From assembly GCA_947495165.1 (NCBI GenBank), contig CANLXM010000001.1, forward strand, positions 1,116,001-1,180,000: a stretch of 64,000 bases of DNA. The letters are read 5' to 3'. The translations under genes were made by a program, and so were the position numbers. Each line of letters starts with the position of its first letter. Positions within the stretch are counted from its first letter, which is position 1. The notes under the pieces are model-generated. The model was not told the DNA's origin and searched no databases. It worked only from the letters and a program-made list of their open reading frames with translations. Positions 56,261 to 64,000 of the stretch are shown here, piece after piece. This DNA comes from an uncultured Cellulomonadaceae bacterium (GTDB lineage: Bacteria; Actinomycetota; Actinomycetes; Actinomycetales; Cellulomonadaceae).

Positions 56261-57130
56261 TCAGGGGATGCGGAGCATGCCCTCTTGCGCGATCGAGGCG
56301 ACGAGCGTGCCGTCCTGGGCGAAGACGCGTGCGCTCCCGAGGCCGCGGCCACCCTGCGCGCTCGGCGACGACTGCACGTACAGCAGCCACTCGTCCACGC
56401 GGGCGTCGCGGTGCCACCACATCGCGTGGTCGAGGCTCGCGATCGACATCCCCTTGAGTGCCCACGAGAGCCCGCCGCGGCGCAGCACGGGCTCGAGCAT
56501 CAGCTGGTCGCACGCGTACGCCATCAGCGCGCGGTGCGTGAGCTGGTCGTCGGCCACCGGACCACGGGCACGCATCCACACCATCTGCCGGTCGGTGCGC
56601 TCCGACGCCGGAGCGAGGTAGAGCGGCTCCTCGACGTGCCGGATGTCGAACGCCGCCTGGCTCGTCCAGAACTTCGCGACCGGGTGGTCCATCGCGGAGA
56701 ACTTCTCGACGGCGGAGTCGACCGTCATCGGGTCCGGCGCCTGGGGCATCTCCTGCGACTCCTCGATCCCGCCCTGCGGCTCCTGGAACGACGCCGTCAT
56801 GGACAGGATCGGCTTGCCGAACTGCAGCGCGTGCGTGCGCCGGGCCGAGAACGACCGACCGTCGCGCAGCCGCTCGACCTGGAACTCGATCGGCTCCTCG
56901 AGGTCGCCCGGGCGCAGGAAGTAGCCGTGCAGCGAGTGCGGCGTGCGCGCGGGGTCGACGGTCCGCCCCGCCGCGAGCAGGGTCTGGGCCAGGACCTGAC
57001 CGCCGTACACGCGGCCGTTGAGCTGCGGCAGGGAGCGACCGCGGAAGGTGTCCTCACCGGTCTGCTCGAGGTTGAGCACGTCGAGGAGGCCGGCGAGCGG
57101 CGCGGACATCTCGGGGGTGGTTCCGGTCAC
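56261..57130 (-). CDS. tesB: Acyl-CoA thioesterase II
   Basis: The 289-residue double hot-dog enzyme hydrolyses medium- and long-chain acyl-CoA. LPQLNGRVYGGQVLAQTLLAA and SLHGYFLRPGD are the first-domain signatures; catalytic Asp, Thr and Gln of the second domain appear around SLDHAMWWHRDARVDEWLLY and the region downstream (QGGRGLGSARVFAQDG). Start GTG/ATG near 57130 gives MTGTTPEM. It lies 7 bases after the globin gene end on the same strand. Confidence 0.93.
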   Translation of the reverse strand: MTGTTPEMSAPLAGLLDVLNLEQTGEDTFRGRSLPQLNGRVYGGQVLAQTLLAAGRTVDPARTPHSLHGYFLRPGDLEEPIEFQVERLRDGRSFSARRTHALQFGKPILSMTASFQEPQGGIEESQEMPQAPDPMTVDSAVEKFSAMDHPVAKFWTSQAAFDIRHVEEPLYLAPASERTDRQMVWMRARGPVADDQLTHRALMAYACDQLMLEPVLRRGGLSWALKGMSIASLDHAMWWHRDARVDEWLLYVQSSPSAQGGRGLGSARVFAQDGTLVASIAQEGMLRIP

Positions 57131-57137
57131 GGTGGCC

Positions 57138-57521
57138 TCAGTCCTCGAAGGTGTTGAGCAGGGAGTGGGCGGCGCGCTCGAGGTAGTCGAGCAGCGTCGA
57201 CTCGTGCAGCGGGGACAGGCCCAGGGCGCCGACGGCGGCGCGCATGTGAGTCAGCCAGCGGTCGCGGGCGTCGGGGTTGACCTTGTACGGCGCGTGCCGC
57301 ATCCGCAGGCGCGGGTGGCCCCGCGTGTCCGAGTACGTCGTCGGCCCGCCCCAGTACTGCTCGAGGAACAGCACCAGGCGCTCCTTGGCAGGCCCGAGGT
57401 CGGCCTCCGGGTACATGGGCCGCAGCACCTCGTCGTCGGCGACGCCCGCGTAGAACGTGTCGACGAGGCGGACGAAGGTCTCGTGGCCCCCGACGCTGGC
57501 GAAGAAGGAGGACTCGGTCAC
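57138..57521 (-). CDS. glbO: Truncated haemoglobin, group II (HbO)
   Basis: The 127-residue globin starts at GTG 57521. It has Phe22-Tyr23 at B9/B10, proximal His76 in MRHAPY, the E-helix/FG region [17 protein letters not shown], and Trp89 at the G8 position, all characteristic of trHbO proteins. These bind O2 and help with oxygen or nitric oxide chemistry in actinobacteria. It shares the strand of tesB and is divergent from no near neighbour; PTS enzyme I lies upstream. Confidence 0.95.
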   Translation of the reverse strand: MTESSFFASVGGHETFVRLVDTFYAGVADDEVLRPMYPEADLGPAKERLVLFLEQYWGGPTTYSDTRGHPRLRMRHAPYKVNPDARDRWLTHMRAAVGALGLSPLHESTLLDYLERAAHSLLNTFED

Positions 57522-57588
57522 GCGGCGATTCTGCCACGCCCGCTCCCGGGGCCGGGCTCGGCGGCGTCCGGAGGCGGGGTGCGTCCGG

Positions 57589-59277
57589 TCACAGGCCGAG
57601 CGCGTCCAGCTGCGGCAGGCGGGCGCGCACGGCGGCGCGGGCGTCGTGCGCGCTCGAGGCGGCAAGTGCGATCCTGGCGACCGTACGGCACTCGTCGAGG
57701 GTGACCGCGCCGAGGGCGGCGGCGACGTCGGGCAAGGCTCGCGGGGCCATCGACAACGATGTGACGCCGAGCCCCACGAGCACGGTCGCGAGCGCCGTGT
57801 GGGAGGCAGCCTCGCCGCAGACGCCGACCGGCCGGCCCTGCTGCGCGCCGCCCGCGCAGGTGGCGGCGACCAGCTGGAGGACGGCGGGCTGCCAGGGGTC
57901 AGACAGGTGCGCGAGGGAGCCCAGCAGGCGGTCCGCGGCCATCGCGTACTGGGTGAGGTCGTTCGTCCCGATCGAGGCGAAGTGTGCGTGCGCGAGGATC
58001 TGCCCGGACAGCAGCGCGGCGCTCGGGACCTCGACCATGACGCCGGGCTCCGCGAGGCCGTGCCGGTGGCATGCGGCCACGAAGTCCTCGGTCTCGTCGA
58101 CCGTGGCGACCATCGGCGCCATCACCCACACGGCGGCGTCCTCGGCGGCGGCGGCCTCGGCGATCGCCGCGAGCTGCTCGTCGAGGAGCTCCGGCCAGCG
58201 TGCCGACGTGCGCAGCCCGCGCAGGCCGAGCGCGGGGTTCTCCTCGTACCCCATGGACAGGAAGGGCAGCGGCTTGTCGGCACCCGAGTCGAGCGTGCGG
58301 ATGACGACCTTGCGTCCGGGGAAGGCGGCGAACACCTGGCGGTAGGCACCGACCTGCTCGGCGCGCGTAGGGGCGTGCTCGCGGCCGAGGAAGCAGAACT
58401 CGGAGCGGAACAGCCCGATGCCCTCCGCGCCGACCTCCGCGGCGAGGAGCGCCTGCTCGGGGTTGGCGACGTTGGCCAGGAGCTGGACCGGGTGGCCGTC
58501 GGCGGTACGGCCGGGTCCGGTCAGGACGCGCGGCCGGGCGGTCGCGGCGCGCGCGGCGGCGAGCTCGGCGTCGTCGGGCTCGATCGTCACCAGGCCCGTG
58601 GACCCGTTGACGAGCACGCGCGTGCCCTCGGCCAGGAGCGCGGAGGCGCCCTGCGCGGCCACGACCGCGGGGATGCCCAGCGCGTTCGCGACGATCGCCG
58701 TGTGCGAGGTGGGCCCGGCACCGTCGGTGACGACGGCGAGGACGCGCTCGGGGTCGAGCGCGGCGGTCGTCGACGGCGCGAGGTCGAGCGCGACGAGCAC
58801 GAAGGGCTCGCTGTGCTCGGGCACGCCGGGCGCCGGCCGCCCCGTGAGCGCTGCGATCACGCGGTCGCGGATGTCGTCGATGTCGCCCACGCGCTCCGCG
58901 AAGTGGCCGCCGAGCGCGAGGAACTGTCGGCTGACCTCGGCGGCGGCCTCCCAGACCGCCCGCTCGGGGACGAGGTGCTCGCTCTGCACGCGACGCTGGG
59001 CGTCGGCGCTCAGGGTGGGGTCCGCCGCGATGGTCGCAGCCGCAGCCAGCACGTCCGCGGTCTCCCCGCTCGCGGCGGCTGCCGCCCGCTCCAGGTCGGC
59101 GGTCACCTGGGCGGCGGCCTCGGGTATCCGGCGCGCCTCGGCGTCGTGGTCCGCGCCGGGATGCAGGCGCACCCCCGCGGGCGGCTCCGAGACGGGGTCG
59201 GGCAGGTGGACGACAGGGCCAGCGACGAGTCCGGCGCTGACCCCGATCCCTGACACGTGGCGCTGGGATGGGCTCAC
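57589..59277 (-). CDS. ptsI: PTS enzyme I (phosphoenolpyruvate-protein phosphotransferase)
   Basis: The 562-residue cytoplasmic enzyme takes phosphate from PEP and passes it to HPr. Phosphorylated His192 lies in [12 protein letters not shown], the PEP-binding region holds [15 protein letters not shown] and [15 protein letters not shown], and the C-terminal catalytic Cys sits in [23 protein letters not shown] is also diagnostic. It opens with [13 protein letters not shown]. An EIIB gene lies 114 bases away on the other strand, so the two share a control region. Confidence 0.93.
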   Translation of the reverse strand: MSPSQRHVSGIGVSAGLVAGPVVHLPDPVSEPPAGVRLHPGADHDAEARRIPEAAAQVTADLERAAAAASGETADVLAAAATIAADPTLSADAQRRVQSEHLVPERAVWEAAAEVSRQFLALGGHFAERVGDIDDIRDRVIAALTGRPAPGVPEHSEPFVLVALDLAPSTTAALDPERVLAVVTDGAGPTSHTAIVANALGIPAVVAAQGASALLAEGTRVLVNGSTGLVTIEPDDAELAAARAATARPRVLTGPGRTADGHPVQLLANVANPEQALLAAEVGAEGIGLFRSEFCFLGREHAPTRAEQVGAYRQVFAAFPGRKVVIRTLDSGADKPLPFLSMGYEENPALGLRGLRTSARWPELLDEQLAAIAEAAAAEDAAVWVMAPMVATVDETEDFVAACHRHGLAEPGVMVEVPSAALLSGQILAHAHFASIGTNDLTQYAMAADRLLGSLAHLSDPWQPAVLQLVAATCAGGAQQGRPVGVCGEAASHTALATVLVGLGVTSLSMAPRALPDVAAALGAVTLDECRTVARIALAASSAHDARAAVRARLPQLDALGL

Positions 59278-59391
59278 CGGTCTAGGCTAGGACATCAGCC
59301 CTGCGTCACCCGCAGGGACAGACCTTCGAGGTGTCGCGCGTCCGTACCGACGGAGCCCGGCGGCCCGGCGCAGAACGTGGGAGAGCAGTTG

Positions 59392-59622
59392 ATGAGCAAG
59401 GCAGAGCAGATCCTCGCCGCCCTCGGCGGAGGCGCGAACGTCGTCGACCTCGAGCCGTGCATCACGCGCCTGCGGGTCGAGGTCACCGACCCGGACCAGG
59501 TCGACGACGCCCAGCTCAAGGAGAGCGGCGCTTTCGGCGTCGTCCGTTCCGGCCGGGTCATCCAGGTCATCGTGGGCCCGGAGGCCGACAACCTCGCCGC
59601 CGAGCTCGAGGGCATGCGCTGA
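59392..59622 (+). CDS. Orphan PTS EIIB component, glucose/N-acetylglucosamine type
   Basis: The 76-residue protein is a single EIIB domain: AEQILAALGGGANVVDLEPC with phosphorylated Cys23 in EPCITRLRVEV, then LKESGAFGVVRSGRVIQVIVGP. No EIIA or EIIC is encoded within the window, so it must work with components elsewhere. ATG 59392 follows GGGAGAGCAG. It is divergent from ptsI and convergent with the MscS gene. Confidence 0.9.
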   Translation: MSKAEQILAALGGGANVVDLEPCITRLRVEVTDPDQVDDAQLKESGAFGVVRSGRVIQVIVGPEADNLAAELEGMR

Positions 59623-59704
59623 GCACGACCCGCGGGCGGGCGGGAGCCCAGCCGGGCTGAGGCCCGCGCACCGGCTGCGGTCGCGCGCCGACGGGCCGTG
59701 CTCA
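59620..59704. terminator. Possible shared terminator for convergent EIIB and MscS genes
   Basis: TGAGCACG (59620-59627, including the EIIB stop) pairs with CGTGCTCA (59697-59704), and CCCG with CGGG just inside; the 60-base interior is very GC-rich and can fold further. It could terminate both genes, but the wide loop makes this uncertain. Confidence 0.4.
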
Positions 59705-60778
59705 GAGCTGAGACTCGCCGCTCACGTCGGCCTCCACGACCGCCTGGGGCGCGTCGTCGTCGGCGTCCCCGCCCTTCGCCGCGCCCGCGCCCGACGAGGT
59801 CTTGTCGACGACCGTCATGCGCGTCCCCCCGACGAGCGGGATGCCCGCGGCGGTGAGCGACTCGAGCGCGGCGGCGCGCAGCTCGCGGGCGATCTGCCAC
59901 TGGTCGCCGCTGGGCGTGCGCACGATGATGCGGAAGAGCATCGAGTCCTGGGCGAGGTCCTCGATGCCGGACACGAACGGCTCGTTGAGCAGCAGCGGCC
60001 CGAGCTCGGGGTCCGCCTGCACCTTCGCGGTGGCCTGGGCGAGGAGCGACTGGACCTGGTGGGGGTCCTCGTCGTAGCCCACGCGCAGCTCGACGAACGC
60101 GCGGCCCCAGCCCTGGGTGCGGTTGGCGACACGCAGGATCTCCCCGTTGCGCAGGTACCAGAGCGCGCCGTCGAAGTCGCGCACCTTGGTGACGCGCAGG
60201 GCCACCTCCTCGACCTCGCCGACGACGTCGCCGAAGTCCACGAGGTCACCGACGCCGTACTGGTCCTCGAACAGCATGAAGGCGCCGGAGAGGAAGTCCT
60301 TGACGAGGCTCTGCGCGCCGAAGCCCAGGGCGACGCCCGCCACGCCCGCGGAGGCGAGCAGCGGCGCGAGGTTGACGTCGAGCTCGGCCAGCACGAGCAG
60401 GGCGACGAGGCTGCCGATGACGATGTTGGCCGTGGAGCGCAGGACGCTGCCCAGCGTGCGGGCGCGGTTGGCGCGGCGCTGGGTGGACAGGGCGTCCGCC
60501 GGGGTGCCCCGCAGCCGGTCGGGCAGGACGCTGCCCTCGGCCAGGCGGCCCGTGACCAGGCGGATGGCGCGGCGGAGCAGGGCGAGCAGGAGGAACCCGA
60601 CGACGAGGATGACGAGGATCCGCAGGGGTGCCCCGATCACCCAGTCCATCAGCGAGTCGTTCTTCTCTCCTGGCTCCCGCTCGACCACGTCGAGGAAGCC
60701 CTCCGTCGTGGTCGTCGGCGACGGTTCCGGGTCGGCGTAGGGCAGGCGGGAGAGCACGGCGTAGGCGGGTGACAGCAT
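59702..60778 (-). CDS. MscS-family mechanosensitive channel
   Basis: The 358-residue channel begins at ATG 60778. Segments near residues 46-70 and 106-130 cross the membrane, followed by the pore helix GVAGVALGFGAQSLVKDFLSG, the MscS hallmark. The beta domain contains DLVDFGDVVGEVEEVALRVT and WYLRNGEILRVANRTQGW, and the C-terminal tail is acidic and flexible. It releases solutes under osmotic downshock. The gene diverges from malQ, and the 184 bases between them contain an AT-richer promoter region. Confidence 0.92.
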   Translation of the reverse strand: MLSPAYAVLSRLPYADPEPSPTTTTEGFLDVVEREPGEKNDSLMDWVIGAPLRILVILVVGFLLLALLRRAIRLVTGRLAEGSVLPDRLRGTPADALSTQRRANRARTLGSVLRSTANIVIGSLVALLVLAELDVNLAPLLASAGVAGVALGFGAQSLVKDFLSGAFMLFEDQYGVGDLVDFGDVVGEVEEVALRVTKVRDFDGALWYLRNGEILRVANRTQGWGRAFVELRVGYDEDPHQVQSLLAQATAKVQADPELGPLLLNEPFVSGIEDLAQDSMLFRIIVRTPSGDQWQIARELRAAALESLTAAGIPLVGGTRMTVVDKTSSGAGAAKGGDADDDAPQAVVEADVSGESQL

Positions 60779-60865
60779 CTGGCCAGGGTAGGCGGAGCGG
60801 CCGCCGTCGTGCAGGTCTGTTCCTGCGCGACGGCGCCCGCAGGGGAGTCCGTCCAGCAAGCACCA

Positions 60866-60887
60866 TGAAACATTTCTGCAACTTTCA
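60866..60887. promoter_or_regulatory. Inverted repeat in the mscS/malQ intergenic region
   Basis: TGAAA (60866-60870) and TTTCA (60883-60887) face each other across 12 bases inside the least GC-rich part of the 184-base gap. It is a candidate operator or promoter element for malQ. No -10/-35 pair could be fixed with confidence. Confidence 0.35.
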
Positions 60888-60962
60888 GGCGGCACCGGTC
60901 CCTTTGGCCCGGTGTGTCGGGAAGTCATCTGCAAAGATCGGGTTGTGGATGCACCGGTTGAG

Positions 60963-63071
60963 ATGAGCGAGTCCCTGCTGCGCCTGGCCCGTGAGTGCGG
61001 CGTCGGCACCGAGTACTGGGCCTTCGACGGCTCTGAGCAGCGCGTGGAGGGCGCGACCCTCGTTGCAGTCCTCGGCGCGCTCGGGATCGACGCGACCTCG
61101 CCCGAACGCATCGAGGTCGCGCTGCGGCACCTCGAGGACGAGCCGTGGCGCGAGCCCCTGCCGCCCACCGTCATCGTCCGCCAGGGCACCGACGTCCAGT
61201 TCCCCGTCCACGTCTGGGACGGGGAGAGCGTCGAGGTCTGGCTCGAGCTGGACCCCGAGGCCGGGGGCGGCCGCCGCGAGGTGGAGCAGCGCGACGTCTA
61301 CGTGCCCCCACGCCAGGTCGACGGGCGGATGATCGGCCGTGCGACCTTCGCCGTCCCCGCCGACCTCCCGCTGGGCTGGCACGAGCTGCGCTCCCGGTCC
61401 GCCGACGGCGAGCACCAGGCGACCCTCGTCGTCGTGCCCCAGCGCCTCGAAATGCCGGCGTCGCTGCAGCGCGACCGCGCCTGGGGCCTCATGGCCCAGC
61501 TGTACTCCGTGCGCTCGCGCCGGTCCTGGGGCGTGGGCGACCTCGCAGACCTGGCCGACGTCGCGTGGCTCAGCGCCCACGACCTGGGCGCCGACTTCCT
61601 GCTGATCAACCCGCTGCACGCCGCCGAGTCGTGCTCGCCCATGACCCCCTCGCCGTACCTGCCGACGTCGCGCCGGTTCGTGAACCCGCTGTACGTGCGT
61701 CCCGAGGACATCGACGAGACCGCCTACCTGTCCGCCGCCGACCGCGCGCTGGTCGAGTGGTCCGCCCAGGAGGTCCGCCCGCTGAACACGAGTGCGGGCC
61801 CCATCGACCGCGACGCGGCCTGGGACGCCAAGAAGCAGGCCCTCGAGATCATCTTCGCGGCACCGCGCACCGCTGCGCGCGAGGCCTCGTTCCGGGCCTT
61901 CCGGGCCGCCGAGGGCAAGGGCCTCGAGGACTTCGCCCTCTGGAGCGCCATCAAGGAGGTCCACCCCGAGGAGGACTGGCCGACGGAGCTGCTCGACGTC
62001 GCTGGGCCCGCGGTCGCCGCGCTGCGCAAGAAGCTCGCGGACCGCATCGAGTTCTTCTGCTGGCTGCAGTGGGTCGCGGACACGCAGCTCGCCGCCGCCC
62101 AGCGTGGCGCGCTCGAGGGCGGCATGTCGCTCGGGATCATGCACGACCTCGCCGTGGGCGTGCACCCTGTCGGTGCGGACGCCTGGGCGCTGCGCTCGGT
62201 GCTTGCTACCGGCGCGTCCGTCGGGGCCCCGCCCGACATGTACAACCAGCAGGGCCAGGACTGGTCCCAACCCCCGTGGCACCCGCGTGCCCTCGGCCGC
62301 GCCGGCTACAAGCCGCTGCGGGACATGCTCCGCACCGTGCTCCGCCACGCCGGGGCCATCCGGATCGACCACATCATCGGGCTGTTCCGCCTGTGGTGGA
62401 TCCCCGAGGGCCACGGAGCCCAGGAGGGCGCGTACGTCCGGTACGACCACGAGGCGATCATCGGGATCCTCTGCCTCGAGGCCCACCGCAGCGGCGCCGT
62501 CGTGATCGGTGAGGACCTCGGCACGTTCGAGGGCTGGGTCCGCGACTACCTCACGGACCGCGGCATCCTCGGCACGTCGATCCTGTGGTTCGAGAAGGAC
62601 CACGAGGGTCGCGCGCTCGCCCCCGAGCACTACCGGCGCATGTCGTTGACGTCGGTCACCACGCACGACCTCCCGCCAACCGCGGGCTACCTCGCCGGTG
62701 AGCACGTCGAGCTGCGCGAGAGCCTCGGCCTGCTGCAGGCACCGGTGCAGGTGGTGCGCAACGAGGCGCGGGCCGAGCGTGACGACATGGTGCGCCTGCT
62801 CGCCACCCGGGGGCTGATCGGGGACAACCCGTCGGAGCGCGAGCTCGTCGAGGCGCTGCACGCGCTGATCAAGGAGACCCCGGCGCTCCTGCTGGGGGTC
62901 TCGCTCGCGGACGCCGTGGGGGAGCGCCGCGCGCAGAACCAGCCGGGCACGGACACCGAGTACCCGAACTGGAAGGTGCCGCTCGCCGACTCCGCGGGCA
63001 ACGTCGTCCTCATCGACGACCTCTTCGACAACGCGCGGCTGCGCTCGCTCGCGGCGGTCTTCCAGCGCTAA
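60963..63071 (+). CDS. malQ: 4-alpha-glucanotransferase (amylomaltase)
   Basis: The 702-residue GH77 enzyme transfers maltosyl or longer glucan units, part of maltodextrin and glycogen use. The long actinobacterial form has an N-terminal domain of about 150 residues before QRDRAWGLMAQLYSVRSRRSWG. Catalytic stretches are RIDHIIGLFRLWWIPEG (nucleophile Asp), VVIGEDLGTF (acid/base Glu), and THDLPPTAGY with the third acid. ATG 60963 (MSESLLRLARE) fits the family start; an in-frame GTG at 60945 is possible. Confidence 0.94.
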   Translation: MSESLLRLARECGVGTEYWAFDGSEQRVEGATLVAVLGALGIDATSPERIEVALRHLEDEPWREPLPPTVIVRQGTDVQFPVHVWDGESVEVWLELDPEAGGGRREVEQRDVYVPPRQVDGRMIGRATFAVPADLPLGWHELRSRSADGEHQATLVVVPQRLEMPASLQRDRAWGLMAQLYSVRSRRSWGVGDLADLADVAWLSAHDLGADFLLINPLHAAESCSPMTPSPYLPTSRRFVNPLYVRPEDIDETAYLSAADRALVEWSAQEVRPLNTSAGPIDRDAAWDAKKQALEIIFAAPRTAAREASFRAFRAAEGKGLEDFALWSAIKEVHPEEDWPTELLDVAGPAVAALRKKLADRIEFFCWLQWVADTQLAAAQRGALEGGMSLGIMHDLAVGVHPVGADAWALRSVLATGASVGAPPDMYNQQGQDWSQPPWHPRALGRAGYKPLRDMLRTVLRHAGAIRIDHIIGLFRLWWIPEGHGAQEGAYVRYDHEAIIGILCLEAHRSGAVVIGEDLGTFEGWVRDYLTDRGILGTSILWFEKDHEGRALAPEHYRRMSLTSVTTHDLPPTAGYLAGEHVELRESLGLLQAPVQVVRNEARAERDDMVRLLATRGLIGDNPSERELVEALHALIKETPALLLGVSLADAVGERRAQNQPGTDTEYPNWKVPLADSAGNVVLIDDLFDNARLRSLAAVFQR

Positions 63072-63104
63072 GTCCGCCCGGCACGGCTCTCGCGTGTCGC
63101 AGGT

Positions 63105-63159
63105 CGCAGCCAGAGCACAGTCCTGATCGGCTCCACCGGTCAGGAGTGTGCTGGCTGCG
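63105..63159 (+). terminator. Terminator after malQ
   Basis: CGCAGCCAG pairs with CTGGCTGCG at the outer ends, then CACAGTCCTGATCGG pairs with CCGGTCAGGAGTGTG (minor mismatch, 2-base bulge) around a short loop. The long imperfect stem lies 34 bases after the malQ stop. Confidence 0.75.
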
Positions 63160-63218
63160 TTCGGGAATGGCGCGTGGCCGCGGGGCGTTGGAACGGTCTC
63201 GCCGTCCCAGGAGGTCTT

Positions 63219-63926
63219 GTGCCCGGTGCATCGCGGGTTCCCCCGCCCGCTCAGACGTCGCTTGATCCGACCGCGGAGCTCGACCGCCAGATCCAGGTCC
63301 TGGTCGACCTCGGGTACCCGGCGCTGCTCGACCGGACCGAGCGCCAGCTGCGAGATGCCCTCGAGCCGCTGGGCGACGTCGTCGCACGGCTACGGCCTGA
63401 TCCGGCGAGCGCCGCCGATCCGGACGACCACGTGCCGTTCGTCGTCGTCGTCGACGGGCTCGATCTCGGTGCTGTCGCGAGCCGCATGAGTCTCGCAGGA
63501 CGACCGGCTCGGCTCATGCTCACGGCCGCGGAGATCCCGCAGTTCCTCCCGATCGAGGCCGTACGCGTGCCCGACGGCGTGCCGCTCGGCGCGGGGGAGT
63601 CGGCGACCCGGGCGTACTTGCTCGTGGACATCGACACCGGCTCGGAGTTCTGCGACGTCACCCCGGAGACCGCGCTGACCCAGATCGTGGCGCGCGGACG
63701 CACGCCCCTGACGATCGCCGAGGGGGTGGCGCTGGTGACGCAGCGCCCGGACATGCTGCGCAAGAACCGCTGCTTCTCGCTGGCAGGCTCACGGCGTGGC
63801 GATCAGCGCGTGCCGGCCATCTGGATCAGCGAGCGGGCGCCCAAGCTCGGCTGGTGCTGGGACCGCAACCCGCACACCTGGCTGGGCACGGCGTCGGCGG
63901 GTGCCCGCACGAGCCCCCTGAGCTGA
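63219..63926 (+). CDS. DUF5701 family protein
   Basis: The 235-residue protein begins at GTG 63219 behind an AGGAGG site (63209-63214). It has TAELDRQIQVLVDLGYPALL, FVVVVDGLDLGAVASRMSL, GLVTQRPDMLRKN-like text (ALVTQRPDMLRKNRCFSLAGSR) and ends PAIWISERAPKLGWCWDRNPHTWLG. This pattern fits DUF5701, an actinobacterial family of unknown function. No signal peptide or membrane segment is seen. Confidence 0.85.
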   Translation: MPGASRVPPPAQTSLDPTAELDRQIQVLVDLGYPALLDRTERQLRDALEPLGDVVARLRPDPASAADPDDHVPFVVVVDGLDLGAVASRMSLAGRPARLMLTAAEIPQFLPIEAVRVPDGVPLGAGESATRAYLLVDIDTGSEFCDVTPETALTQIVARGRTPLTIAEGVALVTQRPDMLRKNRCFSLAGSRRGDQRVPAIWISERAPKLGWCWDRNPHTWLGTASAGARTSPLS

Positions 63927-63968
63927 CGCCGGGCGGCCTGCTCGTGCGTTTGCAGCCCGCGGGCAAGC

Positions 63969-63990
63969 GCACATCACTGTGGTGATGTGC
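63969..63990. other. 9-bp inverted repeat at window end
   Basis: GCACATCAC (63969-63977) pairs exactly with GTGATGTGC (63982-63990) around TGTG. It could be a terminator for the DUF5701 gene or an operator for a gene beyond the window; nothing else decides this. Confidence 0.5.
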
Positions 63991-64000
63991 TCCTCCGCCC

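Overview
The window is about 72-74 percent GC by eye, densely packed, uses many GTG starts, and carries typical actinobacterial gene orders (prfB-ftsE-ftsX-M23 peptidase-smpB-ssrA; pncB, clpS-DUF2017-murI-metallo-beta-lactamase-rdgB; lone glbO; DUF3039, DUF3054 and DUF5701 proteins). The best guess is a Micrococcales member close to Cellulomonas. It is ordinary chromosome; I see no prophage, CRISPR array, rRNA operon or replication origin.

Layout. 1-3.3 kb: end of prfB, the divisome pair ftsE/ftsX and a coiled-coil M23 peptidase. 3.3-6.7 kb: small accessory genes, a frameshifted gene with an insertion-sequence-like repeat, and a zinc-ribbon protein. 6.8-11.7 kb: smpB, a DUF2207 membrane protein, and ssrA (tmRNA) flanked on both sides by two paralogous secreted proteins on the opposite strand. 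11.7-25.5 kb: methyltransferase, CYTH, S4 protein, DUF3039/helicase pair, pncB, the clpS-to-rdgB block (rph absent), an ABC-F protein, thioredoxin with a SigR/SigH-like promoter, tRNA-Leu and bcp. 25.7-29.3 kb: tRNA-Lys followed by a decayed stretch with a frameshifted lipoprotein gene, then small membrane proteins. 29.3-35.4 kb: trmB, an ATP-grasp protein, tRNA-His, a CmtR-like metal sensor coupled to a cation efflux pump, orn, a PAP2 phosphatase, tRNA-Arg.

35.4-53.3 kb is the most interesting part. A stand-alone UvrA-like ATPase is followed by four dynamin-like GTPases of two types. One type-1/type-2 pair is adjacent and translationally coupled (49.8-53.3 kb). The other pair is split (38.0-39.6 and 45.7-47.2 kb). 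Between the split pair lies an eight-gene locus: a DCC thiol-oxidoreductase-like protein, a secreted hydrophobic peptide precursor, a DUF5819 (SdpA-like) protein, an HTTM (SdpB-like) membrane protein, an ABC transporter and a two-component system. I read this as a candidate SDP-type (sporulation-delaying-protein-like) secreted toxin system with its own export or immunity and control. ssb and ettA lie between the GTPase pairs.

53.3-64 kb: thioesterases, topoisomerase IB, truncated haemoglobin, PTS enzyme I divergent from an orphan EIIB, an MscS channel, malQ and a DUF5701 protein. Functions rest on motifs and family knowledge recalled from reading; no database search was run.
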